Positions 11,148-21,938 of a DNA stretch of 36,011 bases are shown here, one piece after another. The DNA is from Acrasis kona (taxonomy: Eukaryota; Heterolobosea; Eutetramitea; Acrasida; Acrasidae), in the NCBI GenBank assembly GCA_026419775.2, contig JAOPGA020000726.1, positions 1-36,011 of the forward strand, written 5' to 3'. Each line of letters opens with the position of its first letter. The stretch's first letter is position 1. The translations under genes were made by a program, and so were the position numbers. The notes beneath the pieces are model-generated. The model made no database searches and was not told the origin of the DNA. It was given only the letters and a program-made list of their open reading frames with translations.

Positions 11148-12712
11148 TTAACAGTCCAGTGGTTCTCTCCAGTTGGGTCAGCAAAGTACACTGGTTCAAA
11201 TCCAGGATGTCCAAACTTGTGGTGAGAATCTTCCTTCTGTTCCGATGATTCCTCTGATCCAACCATGGCCGTTACAACGCTGCTTCCAATTGACCACAAA
11301 CTGCTTGTCCATGAGGATTCAACAACTGCAGGCTTTTCTTCCTTCTTGGGTTGTGGAGGGTTTTTCTTTAAATGTTCTTCGGTGATCTTCTTTCTGCGAG
11401 TTCTTTCTCTCTCTTCAACAATGTGTTTTTGCAATTGAGCGTCGTCAAAGTTCTTTTCCTTCAATGCTTTTGTCAAGTGATGCCATACGCGTCTACTTTC
11501 GTTTTCATCTTGCTCAGCCACGGGTCTGATGTTCTTCTTTAGTCTTTGAAGTGTCTTTGTGTCAAATAGAACTTGAGTGGATTTTGTCCGGGCGTTAGTG
11601 GCTTCCACCTTTTGGTTGATGACTCCACTCACCTCATATACGTCCTCTCTCTCTCCGTCCTCCATGACGCGATAGACCTTTCCGCTTAAAGCATTGGTTC
11701 CACCTGATTCGAAAGTGATTTCGGCATGTAGGTTGGTGTTAGCGCAGGTGAGTTCCATCTTGTCGTAAATCTCAATGTACTTTTCGCCATAGAGGATTCC
11801 TGTGCAGGAGACGGGTGGTTGTTTTAATGAGTAAACCTCACGTTGGGTTTGGCCCTCAGGGACGAAGCTTACGTTAAATTCACCGGTCATGATGGATGCG
11901 ACATAGTAAGAGATGGTGGTTTGTGGATAAACCCAAGCAGAGTACTTGAAATCTCCATTGCTGGGATCGCTCATTTCAAAAGCACTGACTGGTGGATGGT
12001 GAGAGATTTGCTCAGCAATGAATTTTGCTTTGGATCCATCTTGATGTTCCCACTCGCACTTGAAGATTTCTCCAAGAATGGGGTTATAGGGCTTGGATGC
12101 CTCCAACCCGTGACGAGGAATGGTTCTCCAGTTGGATAAAAGCCAGTTAAGCACTTGTAGGAAGCGCCCCTCTGGTCTCTCGTTCTTATGGACACTTGAC
12201 AGATGAGAATTTGGTCATGTCACTTTATACTTACTTTTTGATAATTTCGTTTGGAGAGGAGTAGTGGGATAACTTCTCTAACATTGAAACTGGTTGGAGG
12301 ATGAATGTGGGAACACTCAAACGCCATAACTCCATACCGGGGCGAATTTGTCTAAAAAAATGAGCCAATGGATAGTTTGATTATTACTTAATCTACATAT
12401 TGTAAGTTATGGTATTATTGTTTTACTCACGAATTCATAAAAGACATTGTATTGCTCTCCACCTTCGTCCTTGTGTTTGAGGTAATCGTCCTCGCAATCT
12501 TCATCGTAGATATTTTGCTGTTCTTTGAGGACCTGTAAGTCAGACATAATTTTTTTGTTATAACGGTTGACCAACTGATACAAATAATCAAAATCCCGCA
12601 TGTCAAAACAATCAAATGTTCCACCACCAAACCTGTTTAACTCCATTTGAACTAAACTCAGTTGTTCAATATAATCTACAAACACATCATGGTACATCAT
12701 GAATACAAGCAT
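11141..12712 (-). CDS. Oxysterol-binding protein-related protein (ORD domain), with 5-nt micro-exon
   Basis: Lipid transfer protein of the OSBP/ORP family, exchanging sterol and/or phosphoinositides between membranes. Exons: 12712-12431, micro-exon 12392-12388, 12351-12235 and 12194-11141; introns 38, 36 and 40 nt; 485 codons in one frame. The ORD core is clear: QIRPGMELWRLSVPTFILQP and MLEKLSHY (lid and sterol tunnel), KPYNPILGEIF, and the family signature EQISHHPP. There is no PH domain or FFAT motif, so it resembles short Osh4/6-type proteins. The N-terminal 100 residues are acidic and helical (DEDCEDDYLKHKDEGG). The start is uncertain: 12712 is the first ATG after an in-frame TAA, but the ATG at 12547 (MSDLQVLKEQQN) is also plausible. 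The charged C-terminal tail (residues about 370-450) looks coiled-coil. Poly(A) signal AATAAA lies just after the stop on the minus strand. Confidence 0.9.
12388..12392 (-). other. 5-nt micro-exon of the oxysterol-binding protein gene
   Basis: The five bases ATTAA (minus strand) are bounded by AG on the left and GT on the right. This splits a 79-nt gap into introns of 38 nt (12430-12393) and 36 nt (12387-12352), both typical for this window. Including them converts the phase-0 end of exon 1 (...VFYEF) to the phase-2 start needed for the conserved QIRPGMELW frame, adding Ile and the first two bases of a Lys codon. Without it the two frames cannot be joined unless translation starts in a different frame of exon 1. 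Confidence 0.75.
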
Positions 12713-13478
12713 TTATGTCTCTTTCATGCCCAAACTAATCGATTTGAGATAATTTTTATAACACTCATACTAAGTGAGCTTGGAGTAACGAAATAAACAA
12801 CGGAGACATTGAACAGATTTACAGATTATTTTTCCAAAATGTCCAGTAGAAGTAAGTTTTTTATTGATGACCACAATATTAAAAAGAACCACATGAGAAA
12901 ATGTACCATTGGCAGAAAGTTTTAATATAACACCATATCCTCCGTAGTTGATACCAATTGCATTGTACGACATCCTCATTAAAAAGTGAAGCATTGTGCC
13001 ACCTCCAAATTTAGCTGCGGATATATTTATTTCTACGTTCCCTTTATTTTCAGCATGAATAGCAAAAGCTGTCTTGTAAGCTGCTCTGTTACAGCCTGTT
13101 TGTTGTCATTTGTTTGTTGAATAAAAATTTTTCAAGATTGATGTTTATAAGTTTATTTTTGATGGTTGCATATTCTCATGATGCTCAGCATTGTTGCGCT
13201 CAGGTTTTTAACGTTGTTTCCATCGTTTGATGTGGTTACTTTTTCTAGAAATTACAAGACTTGACGAAGTAGGATTAATTATTGCATATGTGGATACTCC
13301 AAACAAATGTAATTAGTTCGTAGCTCTCTCACTTTTAAAATTATCAAGACCCATAAAAATCATTAGTAGTAAAATGTTATGCATTCGTAATTTGCTTACA
13401 ATTAATGTGCTTCCAAATTTGGTTTTGGTTTGGTCAAAAAATAGATTGTCAATCTCAGATCTGGAAAAACCAAAAAAC
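12713..13478. other. Sparse region between two divergent genes
   Basis: It holds the leaders of the oxysterol-binding protein (-) and the lysine-rich secreted protein (+). Apart from the minus-strand frame at 12770-13105, listed separately, I see no gene. The stretch 13110-13478 is AT-rich with no domain-like frame; a 35-codon extension of the next gene's frame (from 13374) has no signal-peptide character and is probably leader. Confidence 0.4.
12770..12994 (-). CDS. Hypothetical short protein or gene remnant
   Basis: A frame open from 13105 to the TAG at 12770, with its first Met at 12994. The first two thirds look like a folded beta-rich protein (AAKFGGGT, NAIGINYGGYGVILKLSANG, SHVVLFNIVVINK), while the last 25 residues (IICKSVQCLRCLFRYSKLT) do not. 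The coding-like part begins upstream of the Met, which suggests a missing 5' exon or a decayed fragment. I do not recognise the family. It could also belong to a 5' exon of the oxysterol-binding protein gene, but I could not find a join that preserves the frame. Confidence 0.22.
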   Translation of the reverse strand: MLHFLMRMSYNAIGINYGGYGVILKLSANGTFSHVVLFNIVVINKKLTSTGHFGKIICKSVQCLRCLFRYSKLT

Positions 13479-15972
13479 ATGAGCCAAAGAATGAAAGCTC
13501 TTTTTTTCTTTACTCTTATATTAGGCTTGATTGTTGTCTTGAGTGCTAAACAAACCAACATCAGTAAAGCTACTAGAAAGGCTTCAACAAATCCTATCAG
13601 CAAAACTAAACTTTACGCCCCAAAGAAGGTCAAAAGAATCGTCAGTAGAATACAACGGGCACTAAAAAAGGTTTCTAGATTCAACACTAAAAAAAAGAGT
13701 GGGTCAAAGAAAGCGAAAAAGTACTTCAAGTTCATTGAAAGAAACACATACAGACTTATAAAAGGAGGAGCAGAAAAAAGCATTATTATACAGGTGTTAG
13801 TTGATGTACAAAATCTATCTGATAAGTTCGGCAAAAACAAAGTCAAAAAAGTAAATACAATAACAATTGTAACACTAACTCATCATCGTAGGTTGTTGAT
13901 AATGCCAATAAACTTTTAGAGGCAAGGTCAGGAACTAAACAACCAACGCACAAGCCACCACCAACTCGCAGCGCCAAACAAGTTGCAGCCAAAAAGAACA
14001 TTAACAAAATCAACGACTCATTGAAAAAAGTAGAGGAGTATTTAACGAAGCTCACGTCAGGCAAGCTAGATAAAAACCAGACAAAAGATGCCCTATCCTC
14101 TCTCGAAAAGAGCGTTGAAGAAGCAATAGGTCAAGTCGAGCTTTTGAAGCAGAAAAACGTAATTGCAAAGATCTACGAAGCCGCAAAGAATCTATCAAAG
14201 GGAAAGACAGACCAAGATGTTAAATCAGCTATCAGACGAGGATCCTTCAAAGCCGAGAAGAAAGTTTCTCAGCAGAGCTTAGATTCCAGCCCAATTCAAC
14301 AGCTAATTAATACAATTTCTGATGAAGTTACAAAGTCGAATGTTACCGTAGCCCAGCTATCAGAATTGCTTAATGCAAATCTCACAGGAACAGCAATCTC
14401 TATGAGAATCAAATCTTTGGTCAGTCGTGTAAATGACAAGATGAGCAGTGCAGATTTGAATTTGGTAAAGAAGACAGACCGACTATTGAGAAGATGCATC
14501 TCCAAGACTTTATTCCCCTACTCATCAAAGCAATTGAAAAAGTTAACGAAAATCATCAAAAAGCTTGTAGCCAAGGAGAAGATTAAGTCAACTAAGAGAT
14601 TAAAGAATTTAATAAAGAAGCTAGTACCTACTGTTGGAGCCCCGACGTCCATTAAACTTGATCAAGCCAAGAAAGTGGTAAGAGTAGTTAGGCGGGCTCT
14701 AGATAAAGCCAAGAGCCAACGAGCCGTTGCTATCAGTCAAGCTGTAATGAGAACTGTCGAGAAGTCTTTGATATCTCGTAGTGATGACAAAAAGATTGAA
14801 GATATAAAGACACAAGTAGGCATTCTACTTTCTAAGACAACCAGTTCATCGAAAAGAAAGGAGCTTCACCAAGACATCAAGCAAAAGTTAGACAAGTTAT
14901 TAGGCAACAAGAATGCACCAATCTCAGTAAGAGCCCTACAAGTCAGAAAGCTAGAGCGTATCCTACTTGCTGTGTTAAGGAAACGTGATCCAGTTGAAGT
15001 AGTTAGACTCAATAAAAGTATTAGATCTGCAGCCGAGAAGAGTTTGATCGACTCGGTTGTAGAGTCATCATTGAACAAGATTAAAGAGTTGTCCAAATCC
15101 AACATCACAGTCACTCTACCAGATATCAAGTTAGAGCTACAAAAGATTGTTGTTTACAGGCAAACAACGGACAGCATCAAAGTCATTGCTCTTAACAAAC
15201 TCGTCAGAGAGATCAAAAAGGAGTTGAAGAGTAATCCAGCACAACGTGAGCAGGTTATTGCCTTGATTAAACTAGCCAAGTACCATCTGTCAAGAAGATC
15301 GAGAGGGGAGCTGTCGAAATCAAAATCCAAGAAATTAAAAAAGATTATTCGCAGCTACATCAAGAAGGTTGGTAAGAAGCCAATCACTCCAGAGGCAGCA
15401 AAGAAGATCAAAAAAGATGTTAAAAAAAGTTTAAGAAAGACCAAGTTATCCAAGAGGCAGAGGGAATATGCTTTTATTGAATTCAAGACCCAATTATATA
15501 ATGTTATTAATGGAATCAAGGGAGGAGTAGACTTGGTTGGTTCCGCTATTAAGAAAAGTGCAAAGAAAGTTAAAGATACAGTCAAATCAATCGCTGAGGA
15601 CGTTAGAACAACTGTTAAGAAGGGTTTGAACAGGGTTAATAATCTGTTCAGAAAGACTGCAAGAAAAAACAAAAAAGCACTACGCAAAGCAAGAGAGGAG
15701 GTCAGGCGTGCCAGAAAGAATGTCCAAAAGGCTAAAAAGCAACTGGAGAAGGATTTGGAGAGAATTGAAGAAGGAAACAAGAGCAAGACTCTCAAGAAGT
15801 CGATTAAAGAGTCAAGAAAGAAAATTGAAGAGTTGACAATTATGATCAGGATGAGGAGAGACGCTTGGCAGTCCTATCAATTAAGAAGCACGCAATGTTC
15901 CTGAGGGCTGAGACGAAGGCTGGTAAATTGGCAGTGAAGATCTTCCAAGACTTACATAGCAAGAATTTGTAA
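13479..15972 (+). CDS. Secreted lysine-rich helical repeat protein, frame break near the C-terminus
   Basis: Not a family I recognise. Exons 13479-13850 and from 13892, joined by a 41-nt intron (gtaaat...cgtag) in phase 0. The N-terminus is a clear signal peptide: MSQRMK then the hydrophobic FFFTLILGLIVVLSA. The rest (about 800 residues) is strongly basic, rich in Lys, Ser, Leu, Ile and Val, and almost wholly predicted helix, with only three Cys that I noticed. Diverged internal units recur roughly every 100 residues: compare VVRRALDKAKSQRAVAISQA, ILLAVLRKRDPVEVVRLNKS and EIKKELKSNPAQREQVIALI, followed in the first two by the near-identical VEKSLIS and AEKSLID. At about 15835 the frame ends in the wrong register, and 43 codons of the same style continue one base out of frame to the TAA at 15972. 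One extra base would restore a protein of about 817 residues. Possible roles are polyanion binding, cell wall/cyst or extracellular matrix, all inference. Confidence 0.75.
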
Positions 15973-16204
15973 TTAAAAATATTTTTTATTCCTTTAAAAA
16001 AGTGTCTGATCAATTTGTCCTCCTCTGTTGAACACGAAGTATTGACAAGGTGTTGGAACCAACATCCACTACTCGCAGACACGATGTTGGTTCAATGATT
16101 GTGAAGAGATTTATTCAAACTGAAATCATACTATCAACCAACAAAAAAACATTTTACAGAATCCTCCATAGATTAATCACAAACAAGTCAAAATAAATAA
16201 TGTT
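15973..16204. other. Convergent 3' regions
   Basis: AT-rich spacer between the lysine-rich gene (+) and the zinc-cluster/PPCDC gene (-). It begins with an ATTAAA-like element right after the stop at 15972, suitable as a poly(A) signal. The minus-strand frame at 15846-16082 has no domain and overlaps the real gene's end, so it is taken as chance. Confidence 0.5.
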
Positions 16205-17712
16205 TTATATTTTTGCACTAGTATCTACACAATATGAACTACCTCGGGCTTGCATGACCTGTTTCACTCCCATGTAAATGTTATCAACAGTTGCCATGGC
16301 ACCCATTCCTTCATCTCCGCACATCAGCACCTTACTTATCGGCTCAATGACTATAGTCCCTAGCTCCCTCGTTAGAACGTCTAAATGTTTTCTGGTGAAG
16401 GGATGTGTCCACATGGTGCTGTTCATGGCTGGACACACAATGAAAGGTTTATGAAGTTCCCACGCACGACAGACGCACGTCTGAAAAATTGTCAAAAAGT
16501 ATGTAAAAAATGAACTTACCACAAGGTTATCACAAAGTCCGTTCGCGATCTTGGCTAAAGTGTTGGCATCAAGCGGTGCTATCAAGAGAACATCGGCCCA
16601 TTTCTTCAACTGCGAATGTGAGTGAAAAAAACTGCACGTGACTTTACCTCTACATGATTGACTGGATCTCCTCTTTTGGTCCATGCGGCCCATTCATCCT
16701 TATCAGTGAATATACGTAAGTTCTCTACGAGGCTAGCCTCTTCTTTGCTCAACTCATTAGTCGTGCATGACTGCTTTTTTAAAAACGTAGTAATGTTGGT
16801 CTTGATCTCATTGAGTTGACAAAAGTGAGTGGCTGCGTCTGTCATGGCAACGCAAATGTCGAAGCGCATGGGAACGGTCGACATGCTTTGACTCTGCATG
16901 AAGGTACCAATTAATTCTGGTAACTTGATGGCGGCTACGCTTCCCGTAGCACAAACTAGTAGCTTGATGGTCCTAAAAGTAAAACTGGAGAGTTTAGGTT
17001 GAACTTCATCCTTGACTTGTTCTAATTGAGGGTTGTTGTTGTTGGTGGGTTGATTTTGATTGATTGGGTGACATGAAGTCATGGGCTGTGGAGGGTTGTA
17101 TTGTTGGTTAAAAGTAGTGTGTTGTCCAAGAACGCTAGAAAGTGCAGAAAACGCGCCATTAGCGTTGAGCTGAGATAATGGAACATTCGGTGGAATGTTA
17201 TTGTATACAATTGGTTGTTGGTTCATTCTTTGTGCGTACGGTATGGGTGTGGATTGTGAATCGGTACAATCATACTCATCTTCTGAACCACTACATTTTA
17301 AACGTTTGCTTTTCGGGCCTCTTTTACGACGTTCCATGTATACACAGTCCAATCCTTTGCTAGCACATCTGCTGCAGGGAACAGGGCTATCGCCATTACA
17401 CTTTTTATGTAATTTGCTACAGTTCACACAAGCCATCTTATTAATTTTTCGTTTCTTATTACATTCAGCAGCGATGGGGCCACAGGCAGATGGGGGTCTA
17501 GGTGCATATTGCGCCGCATAATTATTATCGTGTTGCATCATTGAGTGTTCTCTTTGGGGTGGATACATTTCATGATAAGGGTTCATGTCAAAAGGTCTGT
17601 TCATGCTATCAAGTGAACGGAAAGATGGTAATGTATTGTTGTATTGTACATCATTATTAGCGACATCCTCATTCTTCGGCAGGATAGGAGGGACGGGATG
17701 GTTGGAGTCCAT
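16205..17712 (-). CDS. Zn2Cys6 zinc cluster fused to PPCDC/HAL3 flavoprotein
   Basis: Exons 17712-16648, 16609-16520 and 16480-16205, introns 38 and 39 nt, 476 codons. Residues about 95-123 form a fungal-type binuclear zinc cluster with spacing CX2CX6CX7CX2CX6C (CVNC...C...CSRC...C), followed by a basic nuclear-localisation-like stretch RRKRGPKSKR. Residues 1-90 and 140-245 are Asn/Gln/Pro/Ser-rich and low complexity, as in transcription factors. Residues about 248-476 are a phosphopantothenoylcysteine decarboxylase domain (coenzyme A synthesis; FMN-dependent conversion to 4'-phosphopantetheine). The catalytic His of NHVELKKWADV, the PAMN substrate clamp and the active-site Cys of MCGDEGMGAMA are all kept. 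The single 1065-nt first exon carries both the zinc cluster and the start of the flavoprotein in one frame, so the fusion does not depend on a guessed splice. Yeast HAL3-type proteins also carry long N-terminal extensions and regulate phosphatases, but I know of no zinc cluster in them. Confidence 0.9.
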
Positions 17713-17931
17713 GTCGGGTTTTGTCGGAGAATATACTATAGTTTTCTGTTACAATCTTAGCTCCTTCCTCCTCAGAGAAGAGTTTTAATCAACCAAATAA
17801 GCTAAAATATTCCGATGGCTCACTCCTTTTCTCCCTCTCCTGAAATTACAAATAAAGTGTGAATCCATCATAATTCCTTTTAGAAGCCTCTCATTGAAAA
17901 CAGATTCTGGTGTACTAAAATTAATTATTTA

Positions 17932-20900
17932 TTATATTGTAAATGTTTGTTTGTTTAAATTCCTTCCAGGTTTCAGCGAGAACATCTTGTTCGAATCCCA
18001 TTCAAACCTCACACACTTTAGAACATCAACAGGTTTCATTACTGCTCCACCAGCTTCAGGAACAGCATAGCTCTTGATCACCCTACTACTCATACCCAAT
18101 AATGATAGCATACTAGTGCCATCAGTGTTCCAGGCTCTACAAGAGTTTTCTTTCGGAGAGAAGGTGGCAAGCATCTCTCCATTAGGAGAAAAACTGACTG
18201 CACTCACTGGAGATTTATGAGCTTCGAATACTTGCCACTTACTAGCAATTCTCATGTCATAAATCACAATGAGACCTTCATTATTGCCAACTGCAAGTTT
18301 TTGTTTTTCTTGATGAAAGCTCATCATGGGGAATTTCTCTACCATGGTTCGTAGAATTTTAGTGGAAGAAGGTAAACAACTATCACGGATGGATGGGAAA
18401 TGTGGATCCAACACTTTTAACAACAAGGAAGTTATTACAACCAAGTGGTCAACCAAACAAGCAGGATATTTCAACATTAACGGATGCAAAGAAGAAATGG
18501 CAGCAGATAAAGTAAGATGAGAAGTTTGTTGAGCATTAGAAATGATGCCGTTCAAAAATTCAATATATAAACGAGTGTCCACATTTGCCATGCTAACAAA
18601 TGCAGAAAGAGAGTCTTGAGCCATTGTATTATTATCGTCAACTACATTACCAAGAGCAGGCATGCTCAAAGAAAACAATTGTTTACAGAAACCCATTGCA
18701 TCAGGAATGTAACATTGCCAAATGTCAAATCCATCACCCAACAAACTAACAGCACTTGCATGCTGAGGTCCTCCCTTCTCTAAAATATCAATCAACCCCA
18801 TGGTAGTAATGCTCGTGATGCGTCCATCCACTGCCTTCTTGCACATGAACGACAAAATAGCCAACGCAATAATAATATTCTGTTTGCGATTCGTATGAGC
18901 GATGCTCGTATCGCTTTTACTATCTAATAAAATCAAACTAAGTTTATCAGCAAGAGCTTTGTGCTGATGAGTGCTCATTCTTTGCAAAACACTCACCATC
19001 ACGCTCTTTGCTGCATTTTGAATCTCTTTACTAGAGTCCCTTAAAAACTGAGCGCACCATAAAAAACTCGGATCTTCAAATTTGAAGAAATCTTTGGGCA
19101 TCTTGTTCAAGTAGTAGAAACAACATGCACTTATGAGTTTTTTATGCTCTGGTAGAGCAGATGACAACGAGTTTAATAAACTAACGCAACTGATTGTGTA
19201 TAAAGCACTTAGTACTGGAGAAAAACTAAACGGATGACTTCTTTCGCTTGCTTTTGGTACAATCAAACTAAATGTCGAACCTGCACCTTTGAGGCCTATA
19301 AAAGCAGTTGGTTCTGGTTTTTCTACGCCCAAGAGCTTTCTTAGACTATCCAAGTTTTCGTCGGCTCCGTATTGAAGTACGTAACCGAGTGCACAGGTCA
19401 TACTTTGTGGCAACTCTGCCATTTTGTTTTTGACGATTGCACTTCGTATGCTCTCTCTTTTGGTACGAATAAACCCTACTAGACGTCTGACGCTCAACAT
19501 TAGTAATTGAATGTGTGGCGATCGATCAGCAACTGCCAAAGAAACGGTATCTAAAAAGTTATTTGGTTTGTCGCTGATGCTTCTTTGAGTAAAGTAGTTC
19601 ATTCGTTGATAAACGGGTCTTCGACCACCTGGTCCTTCGCATTGCTCTATTAAACTAGCTGCTACTTTTCCATGAACTCTTCTTTCTAACAAACCAGTTC
19701 CTAATTGCCACACGTAGAGCGCTCCGTCGCTACATCTGACTAGTAAGTAATCCATTTCTGGTTTGAAATAAACTGCGAGCACGCTGCTGCTGTGACCTCC
19801 CAAGACGTGAATGACTTCGAGCGTTCTTACTGAATAGAGGATGACGCTTCGATCTTCTCCTACGCTGCACCAACAGTCCGTTAGTTTTGTTCGGATGGAT
19901 TTGGGAGGTACGAACAGTAGATCGACTGCTCCGGAGTGATATTGGAATTCGGAGAGTTTATTTCCGGTGTTAATGTCAAACACTTTTACGCTGTGATCCG
20001 CACTTCCGGTGATTAAAAGTCTTCGTTCGTTGGGTTTATCGTTCATGACTAGTAGTGATGTGATTTTTTTTATCGTGGGCGCGGAATTTTATCGGAGGTT
20101 CCGGAGATTGAGATGTACTTGGATAGATGGCAACGGTTCCGTCTAAATGTCCATGAATGAGTTTCGGAGTCCTGTCTTTATCCACTGCGAATAAACTTGC
20201 GGTGATTCGTGCTTTTTTGTCGATTGATTTTGTTTTGGGCCATCCTGCTGCTAATGTAAATGTTGATATTTCCTTCATGGCTGCGTCCGTTTCCAAATTG
20301 AAAATCCTCCATATTTTCAACGCGCCGCTTGTGTCTGCTCTTAATGCGAATTCATCGTAACTGCACCAGACGGATGTGCCCAATGATGAGCGAATAGACT
20401 CTGACTCTCTTAATGTAAGTATGAGTTCTGGCGGCTCGTCATTAATTTGTGGATCTAAAAGTAATACTGTTTGTTGAATGAGAGGTTGGTCAATCACACT
20501 TGCATTTCTTGCTCTTTCAATGGCACTTCCTATGCTGCTGGTGTCCACGGGATTCGAAAGTTCTGGTTGTGCGTTCGTTAGGGAGTCCCGGGACTTTTTT
20601 GCGATATCTCCGTCGGAGGTTGAGTTGGACATTCTGGATGTTTTTGTTGGCGTTGGTCTGTTAATGTAAACTGTTCCCTCTCCTTCTCTTCTTTTAATTC
20701 CGAATACGTTAAGGAATGAATTGGAAATGCTCTGTAGGCTAGGTGATTTTGTAATTCCTGATCCGACGGTTAGTGTTGCCTGAGCTACCGGCTGTGGCGT
20801 GAGCGAACGAACATTGTCAGCAGTGGTCAAGGATCGCCGATGAGGGTGATTGGGAACATCAACATTTGGTTGCTGTATGAGAATTTCTGTATTTGACCTT

Positions 20901-21938
20901 GAGTGAAATGGTATTGGCTTTACATCATTGTCTTCTTTGGGAGAGTGCTGCCCGGATGAACTTGGAGAGATGGTTTCTGTGTGATGCGATACAAGATCCA
21001 TGTCTCTTGGAGGGGGAAGTCTGTAGACAAATGCATCTCCACTCTCCGTGTAGATCATTACATGTCTGTTGTCCACGAACAATCCACCTTTTAATTTCTG
21101 ACCAGGTTCTGGACTCTTCATTACAAAAGTTGGTCTGTATGCTTTAAATGTAAACAACTTCCATTCGGTGTCGTCAACAACGAGCACATACGACCAATCT
21201 TCAGCATGCTCTATGCATAATGGGCGCATTGTTTGAGAGTCCACAGAATAACTTGGCATTTGGTCATTAATGTCAATCTGGTTGTTTATCCTGTTGACCT
21301 CAAAGGTCCAATAACGTAATGTGCTATCCTCTCCAGCACTAACCATGATAATTTTTTGTTGCGAGTCTGTTGTGTTAAAAGAAGCATGTGGAGACAACTT
21401 ACCATTCATTTCTCTATAGGGTCCGCACGATAATGATTTGACCCATTCTGTGTGCCCCTCTAAAGTACAAATAACTTGAAGTAACTTCAAGTCGACTATT
21501 TCAATGTTATTGTGCTTTCCGGAGCAGGCAACTTGATTTCCTCCTGGCAAACACACAACACTTGTGGGCGAATCAGATAGTAAGTACGGCGATAGGGCCA
21601 TGCACCTTCCGTCAGATAGATTCCAAATGCACATAGTTCCATCCAACGATACTAAATTATGATCAATAATTATACAATGATTTATAATTACCGCTGCACA
21701 CGGATGGGACAAAATCATAGACACACTCTGTCATTGTTGTTACTGTACACTCGTGACCCGACAAGACTGCAAATGGTTCTGCAAAATACTCGCCCTCTTT
21801 TTGTTCGATCACCCATAAAACACAAAGCCCTCCATGAGTGCCTGTCAATATTCTATCTTTGCTTTTTGTTATTATACACGAAGTAAATGATAACTCTGGT
21901 GGTTCGTTCCAGAACACCAGGGGAAATCGCAAACTCAT
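17932..21938 (-). CDS. WDR7: WDR7-like protein (rabconnectin-3 beta), with an A8 frame break
   Basis: Large WD40 protein of the WDR7 family, partner of DMXL/rabconnectin-3 alpha in a RAVE-like complex that promotes V-ATPase assembly on endolysosomal membranes. Exon 1 is 21938-21692 (MSLRFPLVFWNEPPELSF), intron 40 nt, exon 2 from 21651. The N-terminal WD repeats include SLDGTMCIWNLSDGRCM and HTEWVKSLSCG. A Ser/Pro-rich linker is followed by a second block with FRAHDKK, LLITGSADHSVKVFD, LLVRCSDGALYVWQLGTG, an alpha-solenoid-like middle, and C-terminal WD repeats (HKSPVSAVSFSPNGEMLATF). The frame breaks at an A8 run (plus-strand T run 20064-20071): seven As would join FRAHDKK directly to ITSLLVMNDKP, matching the WDR7 stretch around LRGHRNKVTCLL. 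With that one base removed the total is about 1321 aa (human about 1490). Confidence 0.88.

Noticed and set aside
12427-12447. Start of the oxysterol-binding protein at the ATG at 12447 (MSFMNS), spliced by a single 79-nt intron
   Set aside because: It gives a valid frame but leaves the long acidic open frame upstream unexplained and needs an intron twice the usual length; the micro-exon model explains both. Kept as the stated alternative.
15355-15795. 146-codon minus-strand frame (Leu/Phe/Ser-rich)
   Set aside because: It is the antisense shadow of the Lys-rich gene: AAG/AAA read backwards gives CTT/TTT, producing apparent hydrophobic runs.
15846-16082. 78-codon minus-strand frame at the end of the lysine-rich gene
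   Set aside because: Overlaps the coding tail on the other strand and has no domain or start context.
20036-20130. An intron at the WDR7 frame break (donor gtacat, acceptor ctactag)
   Set aside because: It would delete the conserved FRAHDKK-ITSLLV part of a WD repeat, whereas removing one A keeps it.
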